Origin: a virus
Virus record (IMG/VR): IMGVR_UViG_3300017987_000202
Location: 1 to 36,581 of that record
DNA length: 36,581 bases
Strand: one strand, 5' to 3'
The position numbers were made by a program, and so were the translations under genes. This document shows positions 13,700 to 21,757 of the stretch, piece after piece. The notes beneath the pieces were generated by a model. That model did no database searches and had not been told where the DNA came from. It saw only the letters and a program-made list of their open reading frames with translations. Position 1 is the first letter of the stretch; every line of letters begins with the position of its first letter.

Positions 13700-14311
13700 A
13701 TGTCAGACACAGTATTTGTAAGATTAAAGCCGCATTATCCGAGACTCGGATGTGTACGGGGAACTCAGACCATAATTACAGAGCAGGGGTCATTTAAGTT
13801 TTTCGCTGGCAAATGGGTAAGGGTAGGACGGTCTATTGCAGATCTTCTTTTGAAGAAAAAAATGGATCGGAACAATCCTGCCAGCATTGCGGCATTCGAA
13901 ATGGCCGAAACAGCCAAGGACATCAGGCGCATTGAAGATGAATGGAAACAGGCAATGATTGCGGCACAGGCAGAGGACGGTCTTGCTCAGGCGACGGACA
14001 TTATTGCAGATGCAACACAGTTGACGCCGAAGACGGACAAAGGCAGCGTGGATGATGCAATAAGAAAACATCTTGGGGATGATGCAATTGAAGAGGCTAA
14101 GATTGCTCACAGGAGAGCTGGCGGCACTGTGGATGAAATTATGAACAAGGCCAACGCAATTGAAGACGATGAAGACGAGAACGAAGAGGACGAAGAAATT
14201 ATGGAAGTTCCTGAGACGGTAAAGAAAAAAGTCGCCAAGAAAAAAAGTCCTGACAAAAAGAAAGCCAAAGTTGCAAAGAAAAAGATCAGGAGAAAAAAAA
14301 GTAAGGCGTAA
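13700..14311 (+). CDS. Phage structural protein with histone-H1-like basic tail
   Basis: I use ATG 13700, with AGAAGGAGGAAAAG ahead of it, instead of an upstream start inside the previous gene. The 203-residue product has an N-terminal domain (VFVRLKPHYPRLGCVRG, then FKFFAGKWVRVGRSIADLL) resembling small phage neck/head-joining proteins in which 'W..V....A..L' is followed by an 'NPaS..aF' stretch. A helical middle and a run of acidic residues (DDEDENEEDEE) follow. The last 30 residues are almost only Lys, Ala, Arg and Pro (AKKKSPDKKKAKVAKKK), like the tail of histone H1. The tail could contact DNA in the head neck; that is inference. Confidence 0.6.
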   Translation: MSDTVFVRLKPHYPRLGCVRGTQTIITEQGSFKFFAGKWVRVGRSIADLLLKKKMDRNNPASIAAFEMAETAKDIRRIEDEWKQAMIAAQAEDGLAQATDIIADATQLTPKTDKGSVDDAIRKHLGDDAIEEAKIAHRRAGGTVDEIMNKANAIEDDEDENEEDEEIMEVPETVKKKVAKKKSPDKKKAKVAKKKIRRKKSKA

Positions 14312-14340
14312 TTATAAATCAGCAACAGAAGGAGACTCAG

Positions 14341-14592
14341 ATGAGCAAGCCAGACGAAGATAGGAATCTGGTCAAGATATATCAGCTTCCGTTGGCAGGA
14401 TGGTTATACATGAAAGACATAACTCTGGTGGACTGCTGGGAGGATGACAGGTCATCAGTTTTTCTGTTTGATGATCCGGAATGCAAAACGAAACAGATGG
14501 AAATAGATTTCCTTAATTCGGAAGCTCATAAGCATGATCAGGCAGTGCGGACATTGAAAAATCTTTTAAGATCTAAGAAACAGAGGCATTAG
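14341..14592 (+). CDS. DUF5659-like small protein
   Basis: This 83-residue protein has the arrangement of DUF5659: IYQLPLAGWLYMKDI, a second strand pair ending in SSVFLFDDPE, then a helix with IDFLNSEAH and a closing RTLKNLLRSKK. Proteins of this kind are common next to phage head-completion genes, but their role is not established. AGAAGGAGACTCAG precedes the ATG, and the stop lies two bases before the connector gene. Confidence 0.55.
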   Translation: MSKPDEDRNLVKIYQLPLAGWLYMKDITLVDCWEDDRSSVFLFDDPECKTKQMEIDFLNSEAHKHDQAVRTLKNLLRSKKQRH

Positions 14593-14594
14593 CG

Positions 14595-15590
14595 ATGTCA
14601 GCTTCTTTGGTATATTTCATTCCGGACATTGATCTGGCCATGTTGAATTATGACCAGATAAGACTGTACAGGGCCGACGCGGTAGATGGCACTTATGCAT
14701 TGTTAGGCGCAAAGACTCAGGCGCTTGAATCAGGCAAACGGTTATATACATTTCAGGACGCAGAGGGCGGTGAGGATAAGTGGTATAAATATACTCTTTA
14801 TAATTCGAGCACTCTGAATGAATCGGATTTGTCATATGCCAGAAACGGAGCATCGGTTGAGTACTGTAATATACAGGACCTGAGAGATGAAGGTCTTACG
14901 GCTGCAGCTGCGGATGATAATCGAGTACGCAAAGCAATAGGACTGGCTACGCGGTATATCGAACGTATTACAGGCAACTGGTTTTATCCACGGGAGAGGA
15001 CATTCATTCTGGACGGCATAGGAAAGAACGTTCAATTTCTTCGGCATCCGATTGTTATGATCGAAGAGACAAAAATATTAAGTGACTTAAATGATGAGTT
15101 CCTTACTATCGAGACCCCGGACCTGTATGTTTACAACAGACATTTAACTCAAGGATTACTTTCACCGGATGACAGAAATAGTCCGCGGATTGAAATACGG
15201 GATTTCAGCACGGCAGCGTTTTACTATTTCGCAAAAGGAAAGCAGAACGTTCAGGTCAAGGGCATATTCGGATGGACGGAACTACAGCCGGGAGCATATG
15301 CAGGGGAAACCGAAGAGGGGTCTCAGATCCCAGTAAATTATGGCACGGTTCCGGACCTTATCAGGCACGCGGCAGTTCTTTTATCGCTGAGAGAAATAGC
15401 ACTGAAGACCGATCTTGATGAGCTGGAGGACTGGAGAAAGCGATGGGCCGTTACTCAGCAAAAGACCGAGGACCAGACAATAACGTTTGGCACTCAGGCG
15501 TTGACAGCCAAGGGTGCTTATACTGGGGATTCGGAAATAGATGATATTCTGGACGCGCATTCAGTGCCGACTATGGTAGGATCTATATGA
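14595..15590 (+). CDS. Head-tail connector (gp6/gp15-like) with N-terminal beta domain
   Basis: The helical core near residues 90-130 (DLRDEGLTAAAADDNRVRKA, then ATRYIERITGNWF) is the pattern of head completion proteins such as HK97 gp6 or SPP1 gp15, which ring the portal base. Helices return at 260-290 (DLIRHAAVLLSLREIALK). The first 80 residues form an added fibronectin-III-like strand set (DQIRLYRADAVDGTYALLG, then EDKWYKYTLYNSS). Total length is 331, long for this family. The gene lies at the expected position before neck and tail-completion genes. Confidence 0.65.
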   Translation: MSASLVYFIPDIDLAMLNYDQIRLYRADAVDGTYALLGAKTQALESGKRLYTFQDAEGGEDKWYKYTLYNSSTLNESDLSYARNGASVEYCNIQDLRDEGLTAAAADDNRVRKAIGLATRYIERITGNWFYPRERTFILDGIGKNVQFLRHPIVMIEETKILSDLNDEFLTIETPDLYVYNRHLTQGLLSPDDRNSPRIEIRDFSTAAFYYFAKGKQNVQVKGIFGWTELQPGAYAGETEEGSQIPVNYGTVPDLIRHAAVLLSLREIALKTDLDELEDWRKRWAVTQQKTEDQTITFGTQALTAKGAYTGDSEIDDILDAHSVPTMVGSI

Positions 15591-16085
15591 ATGAGAGGAC
15601 GGTTAATACAGAAGTTCATTCTTTCGGTAAGCAGACTCGATACCAAGGAGACCAGCGAGGCTGACGGATACGATGATGACTACCGGGAGGTACTAAGGAC
15701 TCCAGCCACAGATGAATCTATAGGCGATTCAAAGCGCAAAGACCATGATTTGGACAAGATTCCCTGTCAGTTAAGACAGCGGGACATGAATGGTTTATAT
15801 ATGGTCGCCGGTGGGGATGACTTCAGAGATATTATTCGGATTACTCTTCATTATAGGGACTTGGAAAATCAGGGCTTGGTTGCGGATGATGGCTTTCCGC
15901 TGATTACCAAAGGCGCGAGAATCGTAGCATTGCACTCTAAGGACGGAAGGCTGGCATTGTCTTTTCCTGCTTCACCGGGCTTATACATTACAAAAGTTGA
16001 GCCGAGGGGATGGGGTATTGACGTGGCAAAGCCCCGGTTAAATTTGATTCGGCTTGAATGCGAAACGAGACAGGGGGCCGGGTAA
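15591..16085 (+). CDS. Head-tail joining / neck protein
   Basis: The 164-residue product starts directly after the previous stop. It contains beta-rich blocks: PCQLRQRDMNGLYMVAGGD, DIIRITLHYRDLENQG, and ITKGARIVALHSKDG. In the standard gene order the position between the connector and the tail-completion protein is taken by a stopper (SPP1 gp16 type), and the strands fit such an oligomeric beta ring. Sequence identity to a known stopper cannot be claimed by eye. Start assignment rests on the overlap context, as only a weak Shine-Dalgarno is seen. Confidence 0.5.
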   Translation: MRGRLIQKFILSVSRLDTKETSEADGYDDDYREVLRTPATDESIGDSKRKDHDLDKIPCQLRQRDMNGLYMVAGGDDFRDIIRITLHYRDLENQGLVADDGFPLITKGARIVALHSKDGRLALSFPASPGLYITKVEPRGWGIDVAKPRLNLIRLECETRQGAG

Positions 16086-16681
16086 TGATAGGCGTACACG
16101 TAACGGGACTGGATGCTGCTATTCACGGAACGGTTGCAGTTTCGCGGAAAATTAATCGAGCTATAGAATTTGGAACGATGAATGCAGCACAGGATTTACG
16201 TAAGGAAATCATTCAGGGGATTAATAAGCAAGCACCCGGCGGAAAAAAATTCAAGCCCCTGTCTCCTATGACTCTGGCGATACGGAAGGCACAGGGATTC
16301 GGCGGAAAGAAAGTACTGCTGCGAAGCGGATTTATGCGGGGCAGCATTAATGTAAAACGAGGTGCGGACAGGGCATCTGCATTTGTCGGCATTGCAAGAA
16401 CAGCCAGAACGAAAAAAGGAGAAAAGCTGGTAAACATTGCTGCGGTTCATGAGTTCGGATTTAAGAAACCGAAGGTGATCAAGGTAACGCAGAAGATGCG
16501 TAATTTTTTTATGGCACTTTATCTCGGCGGATTTACGAAAGGACCATTAAAGCAAAGCAAGCGACAGATTGTTCTTAATGTTCCGGCAAGGCCATTCCTT
16601 CGGCCGGCTCAAGAGGTATGGGCAAAAACGGCTCAAAAGAAATTCAGGCAGCGTATGAGCAGAAAGATGTTTGGTATGTAA
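16085..16681 (+). CDS. Tail completion protein (Mu gpG / HK97 gp10 type)
   Basis: I choose ATG 16085, whose A is the last base of the upstream TAA, over an upstream start. The 198-residue protein begins VHVTGLD, continues with a helix and DLRKEIIQGI, then FKPLSPMTLAIRKAQG, LLRSGFMRGSINVKRG, AAVHEFGF, and VPARPFLRPA near the end. The words 'L..tG.L..si', 'a.vHefG' and 'iPaRpFl.p' are the marks of the phage virion morphogenesis (HK97 gp10-like) family that finishes the head-tail junction. Strongly basic overall. Confidence 0.85.
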   Translation: MIGVHVTGLDAAIHGTVAVSRKINRAIEFGTMNAAQDLRKEIIQGINKQAPGGKKFKPLSPMTLAIRKAQGFGGKKVLLRSGFMRGSINVKRGADRASAFVGIARTARTKKGEKLVNIAAVHEFGFKKPKVIKVTQKMRNFFMALYLGGFTKGPLKQSKRQIVLNVPARPFLRPAQEVWAKTAQKKFRQRMSRKMFGM

Positions 16682-17640
16682 TGGCAGTTCCAAGCATAAG
16701 CGCAGTAGTTCCCGGCGATGGAATTACCTTAGGCGGATACTTGATTGAAATTACGGGAACGAATTTTAGAATACCTCCAGTACCGCCAGCTGGATATACC
16801 GGGGGCGAAGCGCAGAGAACAGTCAAGGTAGAGATTGACGGTGTGGAATGCGATCTGGTTTATGAAGCAACAACAGCGAGGGTGTTTGCTTTGATACCTC
16901 CATATGCCGGGGATCCGGATGACTTGGCTAAGGACGTGGACGTAACGGTAACAAATCTGGACGATGATGGTGATCCGATACCGGGCGAAACAGTCACTCT
17001 GGTTGATGGATTCAAATATCATTATTTAGACTTAGCGATTGAGCAACCGGTTACGAACGTAGGACGCAAGCTGAAACATCTTATGGAGAGACGGATAACA
17101 AAGAACGTGTATCTGAGAACCAGTCCGGACTATGATGATACGGTCGCAGACGAGCTGGACAGAATTGCGGAGCAAGCTGGTGACGAACCTTGGGTGGCCA
17201 TAATCGGACCGACTCTTGAGCCAAATCCGGACTATCAGGAAAACGAATATCAGGAAAAAGAACTGGCTGGAGGTGAGTACAGTAACTTCAGAGAGGCGGT
17301 AGCATGTGATTTGACTTACGAAATAGCCGGTGGAGCCTCTGGAGCAATGTCTCACCAGATAACTTTGAATTTATTGAATCTTCTGGTAATATTTATGAGA
17401 CAGACTACGCATGTGGAATTTGAGGTTGCAGGTTCGGGCGTAGACTTGGAGACTGAGGAAAGAGAGATAGAGTTGACCGGATACCCTAATTTAGTAGAAT
17501 CGACAAACATAGACGGACGGTTTCGGTTCGTATCTGAAATAAAGGTGATTGGAGTGCCGGTTGACTTGAGAGACAGATTCGAGGCAATAAGAACTGCGGA
17601 GCTGGACGAGGATCCAGATTTCGACTTTTATGGCGAGTAG
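16681..17640 (+). CDS. Tail terminator-like protein with N-terminal IPT/TIG domain
   Basis: ATG 16681 overlaps the preceding TAA by one base and gives 319 residues. Residues 2-110 form an IPT/TIG immunoglobulin-like domain: PSISAVVPGDGITLGGYLIE, ITGTNF, VKVEIDGVECDLVYEAT, FALIPPY, VDVTVTNLDDDG. The remainder has helices and strands (LKHLMERRITKNVYLRTS, VACDLTYEIAG, LNLLNLLVIFMRQT, FRFVSEIKVIGV) as expected of a tail terminator, the ring that caps tube and sheath. Position between the completion protein and the sheath agrees. A terminator with an IPT/TIG domain is uncommon as far as I know. Confidence 0.6.
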   Translation: MAVPSISAVVPGDGITLGGYLIEITGTNFRIPPVPPAGYTGGEAQRTVKVEIDGVECDLVYEATTARVFALIPPYAGDPDDLAKDVDVTVTNLDDDGDPIPGETVTLVDGFKYHYLDLAIEQPVTNVGRKLKHLMERRITKNVYLRTSPDYDDTVADELDRIAEQAGDEPWVAIIGPTLEPNPDYQENEYQEKELAGGEYSNFREAVACDLTYEIAGGASGAMSHQITLNLLNLLVIFMRQTTHVEFEVAGSGVDLETEEREIELTGYPNLVESTNIDGRFRFVSEIKVIGVPVDLRDRFEAIRTAELDEDPDFDFYGE

Positions 17641-17649
17641 GAGGTCGAT

Positions 17650-18042
17650 GTGGTTATCATAAAAAACGTAAGCAAACAGCAATTCATTTTTACTCTGGTG
17701 CATGATATTTATTGCATCGGAGCAGGAAAATGTGAATGCGAAACCAAAGAGGTTCAGACTACCGTCCATGATCCGAAAACAGGCAAGCGTGGTATTAAGG
17801 TCGTTGAGAAAAAAATTCCGAAGGCCGTTTACATCAGACCGGGCTTTACTACAAAGCCGATAAACAACGTAGTAAGAAATCTTCCTGATATTCAGGGCGG
17901 ATTGAATGCCAAGCCGAAAAGAATAAAGCTTTTCGATTACGAGGAGCCGACGGTATCGACTTCCGAGCCGAAGACCAGTACAAGGACGGTAACAAATACA
18001 CAGACAAAAAAGCCGATTAAGCGCAGACGCAAAAAGAAATAA
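17650..18042 (+). CDS. Small basic tail-module protein
   Basis: The start is GTG 17650; the nearby ATG 17648 is out of frame. GGAGG stands five bases before it. The 130-residue protein opens with a strand set (VIIKNVSKQQFIFTLVHDI) common in short proteins located just before phage sheath genes. It then carries a GKCECE cysteine pair and becomes Thr/Ser/Lys-rich and very basic (KKPIKRRRKKK at the end). The N-terminal strand set could be a phage tail-associated beta fold, but no named family is claimed. Confidence 0.5.
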   Translation: MVIIKNVSKQQFIFTLVHDIYCIGAGKCECETKEVQTTVHDPKTGKRGIKVVEKKIPKAVYIRPGFTTKPINNVVRNLPDIQGGLNAKPKRIKLFDYEEPTVSTSEPKTSTRTVTNTQTKKPIKRRRKKK

Positions 18043-18112
18043 TACCAGCTAGAACCAGACATAGAGATAGGAGCAGAGTCAGGGACGTAGCGTTCCAATA
18101 CGGAGGTATAAT

Positions 18113-20314
18113 ATGGAACTCCTATCTGCAAAAGTAGTAATAAGAGAAGAAGCCCCTAAGATCAGATCTGCTCCGAGTTTACCGACGGCGGTACTTGGAA
18201 TTGTAGGTGTAACGGAACGTGGTCCACTGGATCAGACACTTCTGGTTACATCATGGGGAGAGTACGTATCTCAGTACGGTAATTACATTACGGACAGCGA
18301 TGTTCCGTTGGCAGTGCATTCTTTCTTCATTAATGATGGAAAGTATCTCTACATGAGAAGGATATGTCACTTTACGGACGTGGACAGTCCATCATCGTTT
18401 ACCGCGGTCAAGGCATCGAGAATGCTTCAGACAGATGGTGGCGGTGCAACAGCCGGGGCGGTTGTCTCAAGCAACTCGGCACCGTTCGAGCTGGCTGATG
18501 GAGATACGCTGGACATCACAACGGACTTGGGCGGACCTACTACGGCAACATTTAACGGCACGGCTCCAAGCGTAACGGATACGACTTCTTATCCAGTGGG
18601 ACCCGGAACGGGTGTTCTACAGGTCAAGGTAGATCAGGGCAGTACTCAGAGCATAACGTTTGCTGGAACTGAGACTACGGCGGATGACATTGCGGCAACA
18701 ATCAATGCACAGATTGAAGGCGCGAGAGCAATAGTCGTAGCTGGTCCACAGGTGAAGATCGAATCTGACAAAAAAGGTACTGGCGGATATGTCGAAATCG
18801 TGGCTAATCCTTCGGCGAATCCCTTGCTTACTTTTTCGACTTCGGAAGTGCAGGGCGGAGGAAATGTTGCGGACATCGAAGCGGTAACAGGGGCCGAAGT
18901 CAAGAGCGTGGTTGAAGGTGCGGTATCAGGAGTTGAGGTATCCGGCGATACTTACGTAACCATAGCCCGCAGCGATACCGGGTCAACCAAGTACGTGACG
19001 GTTGCGGCCTCGAGCACGGCAGACGATGAGATGGGATTCGACAATCTGCAGCACGACGGCACGGACGATTCTCCGCAAGATACTTTGAATGTCGAAGGCA
19101 AGACGGAAGGGACTTATGCTCACAACGTAAAGACGAAGGTTGAAGACGCCAGCAATGGTGACAGCGACTATTTCAATTTTTACGTTCTGGAAGATGACAT
19201 AATCACGGAACGGTTTCCCGATGTGACAATGGAAGATGAAGCGGATCCGCGATATGTCGAGACGATAGTCAACGATGAAGATAACGGTTCAATGCTGATT
19301 CAGGTTGAGGATCAGGAACTGGCGGGAACAAGGCGACCGGCAAATCAGACATCGAGCGCATTGGCTGGCGGAGATGATGGACTGACCAGCTTGGCCGATG
19401 TGGATTACATAGGCTCTGAAGCTGGAAAGACCGGCCTGTATGCTTTCGATATTATATCGGACATAACCTTGATAGCGGTTCCGGGCATAGCTACTTCAGG
19501 CGTGCAGAATGCAATGATTACATATTGCGATACACACAGAAGCGGAATGATGCACGCATGTCTGGATCCACCGGCGAGCCAGACTGCATTGCAGATGAAG
19601 ACCTATGTTGAGACAACGGCATCGCTGAAGAACCTTTCAGAGCATGGATTCATATGGTGGCCGAGAATCAAGGTGGTCAATCCTAATGAGACCATTTACG
19701 GCAATGAGAAATATGTCGTAATTCCACCGGCGGCATCATTGGCCGGTGTCATGGCTCGGAATGATTCACGAGGGCCCGGCGGAATTGCTGAAGCTCCAGC
19801 GGGAATTGAGTACGGATTGATCAAGGACTGCGTAGGTCTGGAGACGGACGAAGCTCTGGATCCGAAAAAGCGGGACTTGGTTTATCCGGCGTTGATTAAT
19901 CCGATAACCAAGATTGGAAGTTCGCCTTATCATTCAGACGGCAGCAGAACACTGAAGGAGAACGGCAACTGGCCGAGCATCGGACAGAGACGGCTGGTTA
20001 CTTACATCGAGAGGGTAGCGAGAATTGCTGTACTGTATGCCAAGCACAGGAATATCACGAGAAGACTCAAGAACAGTGTTGAAGGAACGATGGAACAGTT
20101 CCTTCTTGAGCTGACCAGCTTGGGAGTTTTTGCGTCAACAAAGCCAAGAGAGGCATTCTGGATTGACGTATCAGACGAGTTGAATCCACCGAGCGTGGCA
20201 TTTGCAAGACAGGTCAGAGTAAGAATTGGTCTGGCGACTGCTTATCCGGGTGAGTTCATCATCATATCATTCTCACAGGATTTAAGGGCACTTGAGCAGG
20301 CGCTTCTTTTCTAA
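18113..20314 (+). CDS. Contractile tail sheath protein
   Basis: The N-terminus (REEAPKIRSAPSLPTAVLGI, VGVTERGPLD, VTSWGEYVSQYG) and the C-terminus (WPSIGQRRLVTYIERVARI, RRLKNSVEGTMEQFL, then RVRIGLATAYPGEFIII) are typical of tail sheaths. The inner part SGVQNAMITYCDTHRSGM and AGVMARNDSRGPG match the sheath core. With 733 residues it is much longer than simple sheaths of about 400-500. The extra length is mainly a beta-rich insert at about residues 105-330 (ADGDTLDITTDLGG, TTADDIAATINAQIEGA, VKIESDKKGTGG), which probably faces outward. AATACGGAGGTATAAT includes the ribosome binding site. Confidence 0.92.
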   Translation: MELLSAKVVIREEAPKIRSAPSLPTAVLGIVGVTERGPLDQTLLVTSWGEYVSQYGNYITDSDVPLAVHSFFINDGKYLYMRRICHFTDVDSPSSFTAVKASRMLQTDGGGATAGAVVSSNSAPFELADGDTLDITTDLGGPTTATFNGTAPSVTDTTSYPVGPGTGVLQVKVDQGSTQSITFAGTETTADDIAATINAQIEGARAIVVAGPQVKIESDKKGTGGYVEIVANPSANPLLTFSTSEVQGGGNVADIEAVTGAEVKSVVEGAVSGVEVSGDTYVTIARSDTGSTKYVTVAASSTADDEMGFDNLQHDGTDDSPQDTLNVEGKTEGTYAHNVKTKVEDASNGDSDYFNFYVLEDDIITERFPDVTMEDEADPRYVETIVNDEDNGSMLIQVEDQELAGTRRPANQTSSALAGGDDGLTSLADVDYIGSEAGKTGLYAFDIISDITLIAVPGIATSGVQNAMITYCDTHRSGMMHACLDPPASQTALQMKTYVETTASLKNLSEHGFIWWPRIKVVNPNETIYGNEKYVVIPPAASLAGVMARNDSRGPGGIAEAPAGIEYGLIKDCVGLETDEALDPKKRDLVYPALINPITKIGSSPYHSDGSRTLKENGNWPSIGQRRLVTYIERVARIAVLYAKHRNITRRLKNSVEGTMEQFLLELTSLGVFASTKPREAFWIDVSDELNPPSVAFARQVRVRIGLATAYPGEFIIISFSQDLRALEQALLF

Positions 20315-20326
20315 GGAGGAATAAAA

Positions 20327-20788
20327 ATGGCCAATGAAAGAAAAGACAGAGATAAAGGCTTTCTATTTCTGGTAGAAATCGGAGGCTTTAACAAGGCGGC
20401 TTTCCGGACGTGTTCACCTATCCGGCGGGATACGGAGATTATCGAAAACTGGGAAGGCGGCGAAATGATTGCGGACAAGGATCCGGGTCGGACCATGTTT
20501 GATCCGATAACACTGGAACGGGCCATGACGGATAACGAAGAACTCCGGCAATGGTGCGAGGACGTGGTTAATTTCACAGAGGGCAATGCTGGTGTTCCAT
20601 TGAACGAGCTGAAAAAGACTGTGGACATCATACAGCTGGACAGGACAAGAACTCCTATCCGGAAGTACAGACTCCATGAATGCTGGCCAAATACGGATCA
20701 GATAGGACCGTGGGACAACACTACCAGCGAAAATGTTTTGGAGTCTGTGACTCTTACATTTAAGTATTACACAAGAGAGCCGGTATAA
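20327..20788 (+). CDS. Tail tube protein
   Basis: This 153-residue protein has the gp19/FII-like tube pattern: FLFLVEIGGFNKAAFRTCS near the start, ADKDPGRTMFDPITLERAMT at 48-67, LRQWCEDVV, then a closing LESVTLTFKYYTREPV. It forms the inner tube that is driven out when the sheath contracts. It follows the sheath by 12 bases with an AAGGAGGAATAAAA site, the usual sheath-tube order. A hairpin overlaps the stop codon. Confidence 0.9.
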   Translation: MANERKDRDKGFLFLVEIGGFNKAAFRTCSPIRRDTEIIENWEGGEMIADKDPGRTMFDPITLERAMTDNEELRQWCEDVVNFTEGNAGVPLNELKKTVDIIQLDRTRTPIRKYRLHECWPNTDQIGPWDNTTSENVLESVTLTFKYYTREPV

Positions 20789-20799
20789 TTATCGGCTCT
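20776..20799 (+). terminator. Hairpin at the end of the tail tube gene
   Basis: AGAGCCGGTA (20776-20785) pairs with TATCGGCTCT (20790-20799), with one G-U pair and a four-base loop that holds most of the tube stop codon. It is followed by ATAAAAGG, with no U run. Partial termination or 3' protection of the abundant sheath-tube message is more likely than a full stop, as tail genes continue 30 bases later. Confidence 0.45.
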
Positions 20800-20830
20800 A
20801 TAAAAGGCCAAGAACCAGAAGGAGGATAAG

Positions 20831-21757
20831 ATGACAGAACAAGACCATACCGTAAAAAATCAGGCAAGCGAGAGTCAGACAGAACCTTTACAGGATACGA
20901 GCGTCCAGAAATCGGAAGATACTGGACCGGAAAAGTCCAATGTTAAGCCTTTTCCCAAGCCCGGCAAAATGAAAAAGATCGTTTGTCCGTCTGGATTGAC
21001 TGTGACTTTAAGAAAAATGCAGACACATGAGTACGATTATTTCGATGGTGCTACGGAAAGGGATGTTCCTACCATAACAACCAGCATATTGAATTCATGC
21101 ACGGAACAGGTTCACAGTCCGGTTCCAGCGTTTTATTCATTATCTAAGGAAGGAAATCTCGACTGGATGAAGGTTCTTACCGGTGACAGACTATATGCTC
21201 TGGTGCAGCTCAGAATTCTTTCATTAGGAAGCAAGTACGAGTTTACGGTGCATTGTGAAAGGCCGTATTGTCCACGGATGATTCATTGGAAGGTAGATTT
21301 GGACGAAGACATTCCTGTTCTGGACCTGCCGGATGAATCCCTTGAAGCATTATCGGCAAATAAGCCTTTATCTTTCAAGCTTCCGGACAGCGGTAATGTA
21401 GTCAAGTTTGTTCTTCCTACAGCCGAAATTGAAGAACGGTTGATGAAGATGGAGGATAACCAGTTTCAGACAAAGATAACGGCACAGCGTTTGCTTCACA
21501 GGATTGTAGACATCGAAGGCGTTGAGCCTAATGACCGGTCTACGTTCTTGGACAAGATGGACATTGATGAGCTGGCGGAATTGCAGATAGCCATGGATGA
21601 TGCCGATTGCGGAATAGATACGAACATCATAGTGCAGTGTGGTGGGTGTAAGGCGTCACAAGAGGTAAGTCTCCCTTTCGGACTAACTTTCTGGCTACCG
21701 AGTACCTTAGAACGAAATCGACGAAGGCGGCGGCGCTCGAGATCTTCAAAGGAATAG
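20831..21757 (+). CDS. Tail assembly chaperone / gp26-like protein, short (0-frame) product
   Basis: The 308-residue product starts with a Ser/Gln/Thr-rich leader, then MKKIVCPSGLTVTLRKMQTH. CERPYC near 142 and CGGC near 270 look like a zinc ribbon formed by distant Cys pairs, and TAQRLLHRIVDIEGV and MDIDELAELQIAMDDADCG lie between. This layout recalls T4 gp26-like baseplate/tail assembly proteins that sit between tube and tape measure in contractile phages. After VSLPF the 0 frame ends in an unlikely Arg run (RNRRRRRRSRSS), while the -1 frame opens into sensible protein. That fits the G/GT type of tail chaperone, where a fraction of ribosomes shifts. Confidence 0.7.
   Translation: MTEQDHTVKNQASESQTEPLQDTSVQKSEDTGPEKSNVKPFPKPGKMKKIVCPSGLTVTLRKMQTHEYDYFDGATERDVPTITTSILNSCTEQVHSPVPAFYSLSKEGNLDWMKVLTGDRLYALVQLRILSLGSKYEFTVHCERPYCPRMIHWKVDLDEDIPVLDLPDESLEALSANKPLSFKLPDSGNVVKFVLPTAEIEERLMKMEDNQFQTKITAQRLLHRIVDIEGVEPNDRSTFLDKMDIDELAELQIAMDDADCGIDTNIIVQCGGCKASQEVSLPFGLTFWLPSTLERNRRRRRRSRSSKE
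21673..21679 (+). promoter_or_regulatory. Candidate -1 ribosomal frameshift site CCCTTTC
   Basis: In the chaperone frame the bases read C CCT TTC, a canonical X_XXY_YYZ heptamer. The -1 frame is open from 21652 (a TAA ends it at 21649-21651) to the stop at 21982-21984, and it contains no credible start before 21778. Shifting here joins residues 1-283 to 101 more, giving 384 residues. Confidence 0.65.

Noticed and set aside
18107-18112. TATAAT just before the sheath start codon
   Set aside because: It is the spacer between GGAGG and ATG; the -35 position reads GACGTA, and a start of transcription there would remove the ribosome binding site.
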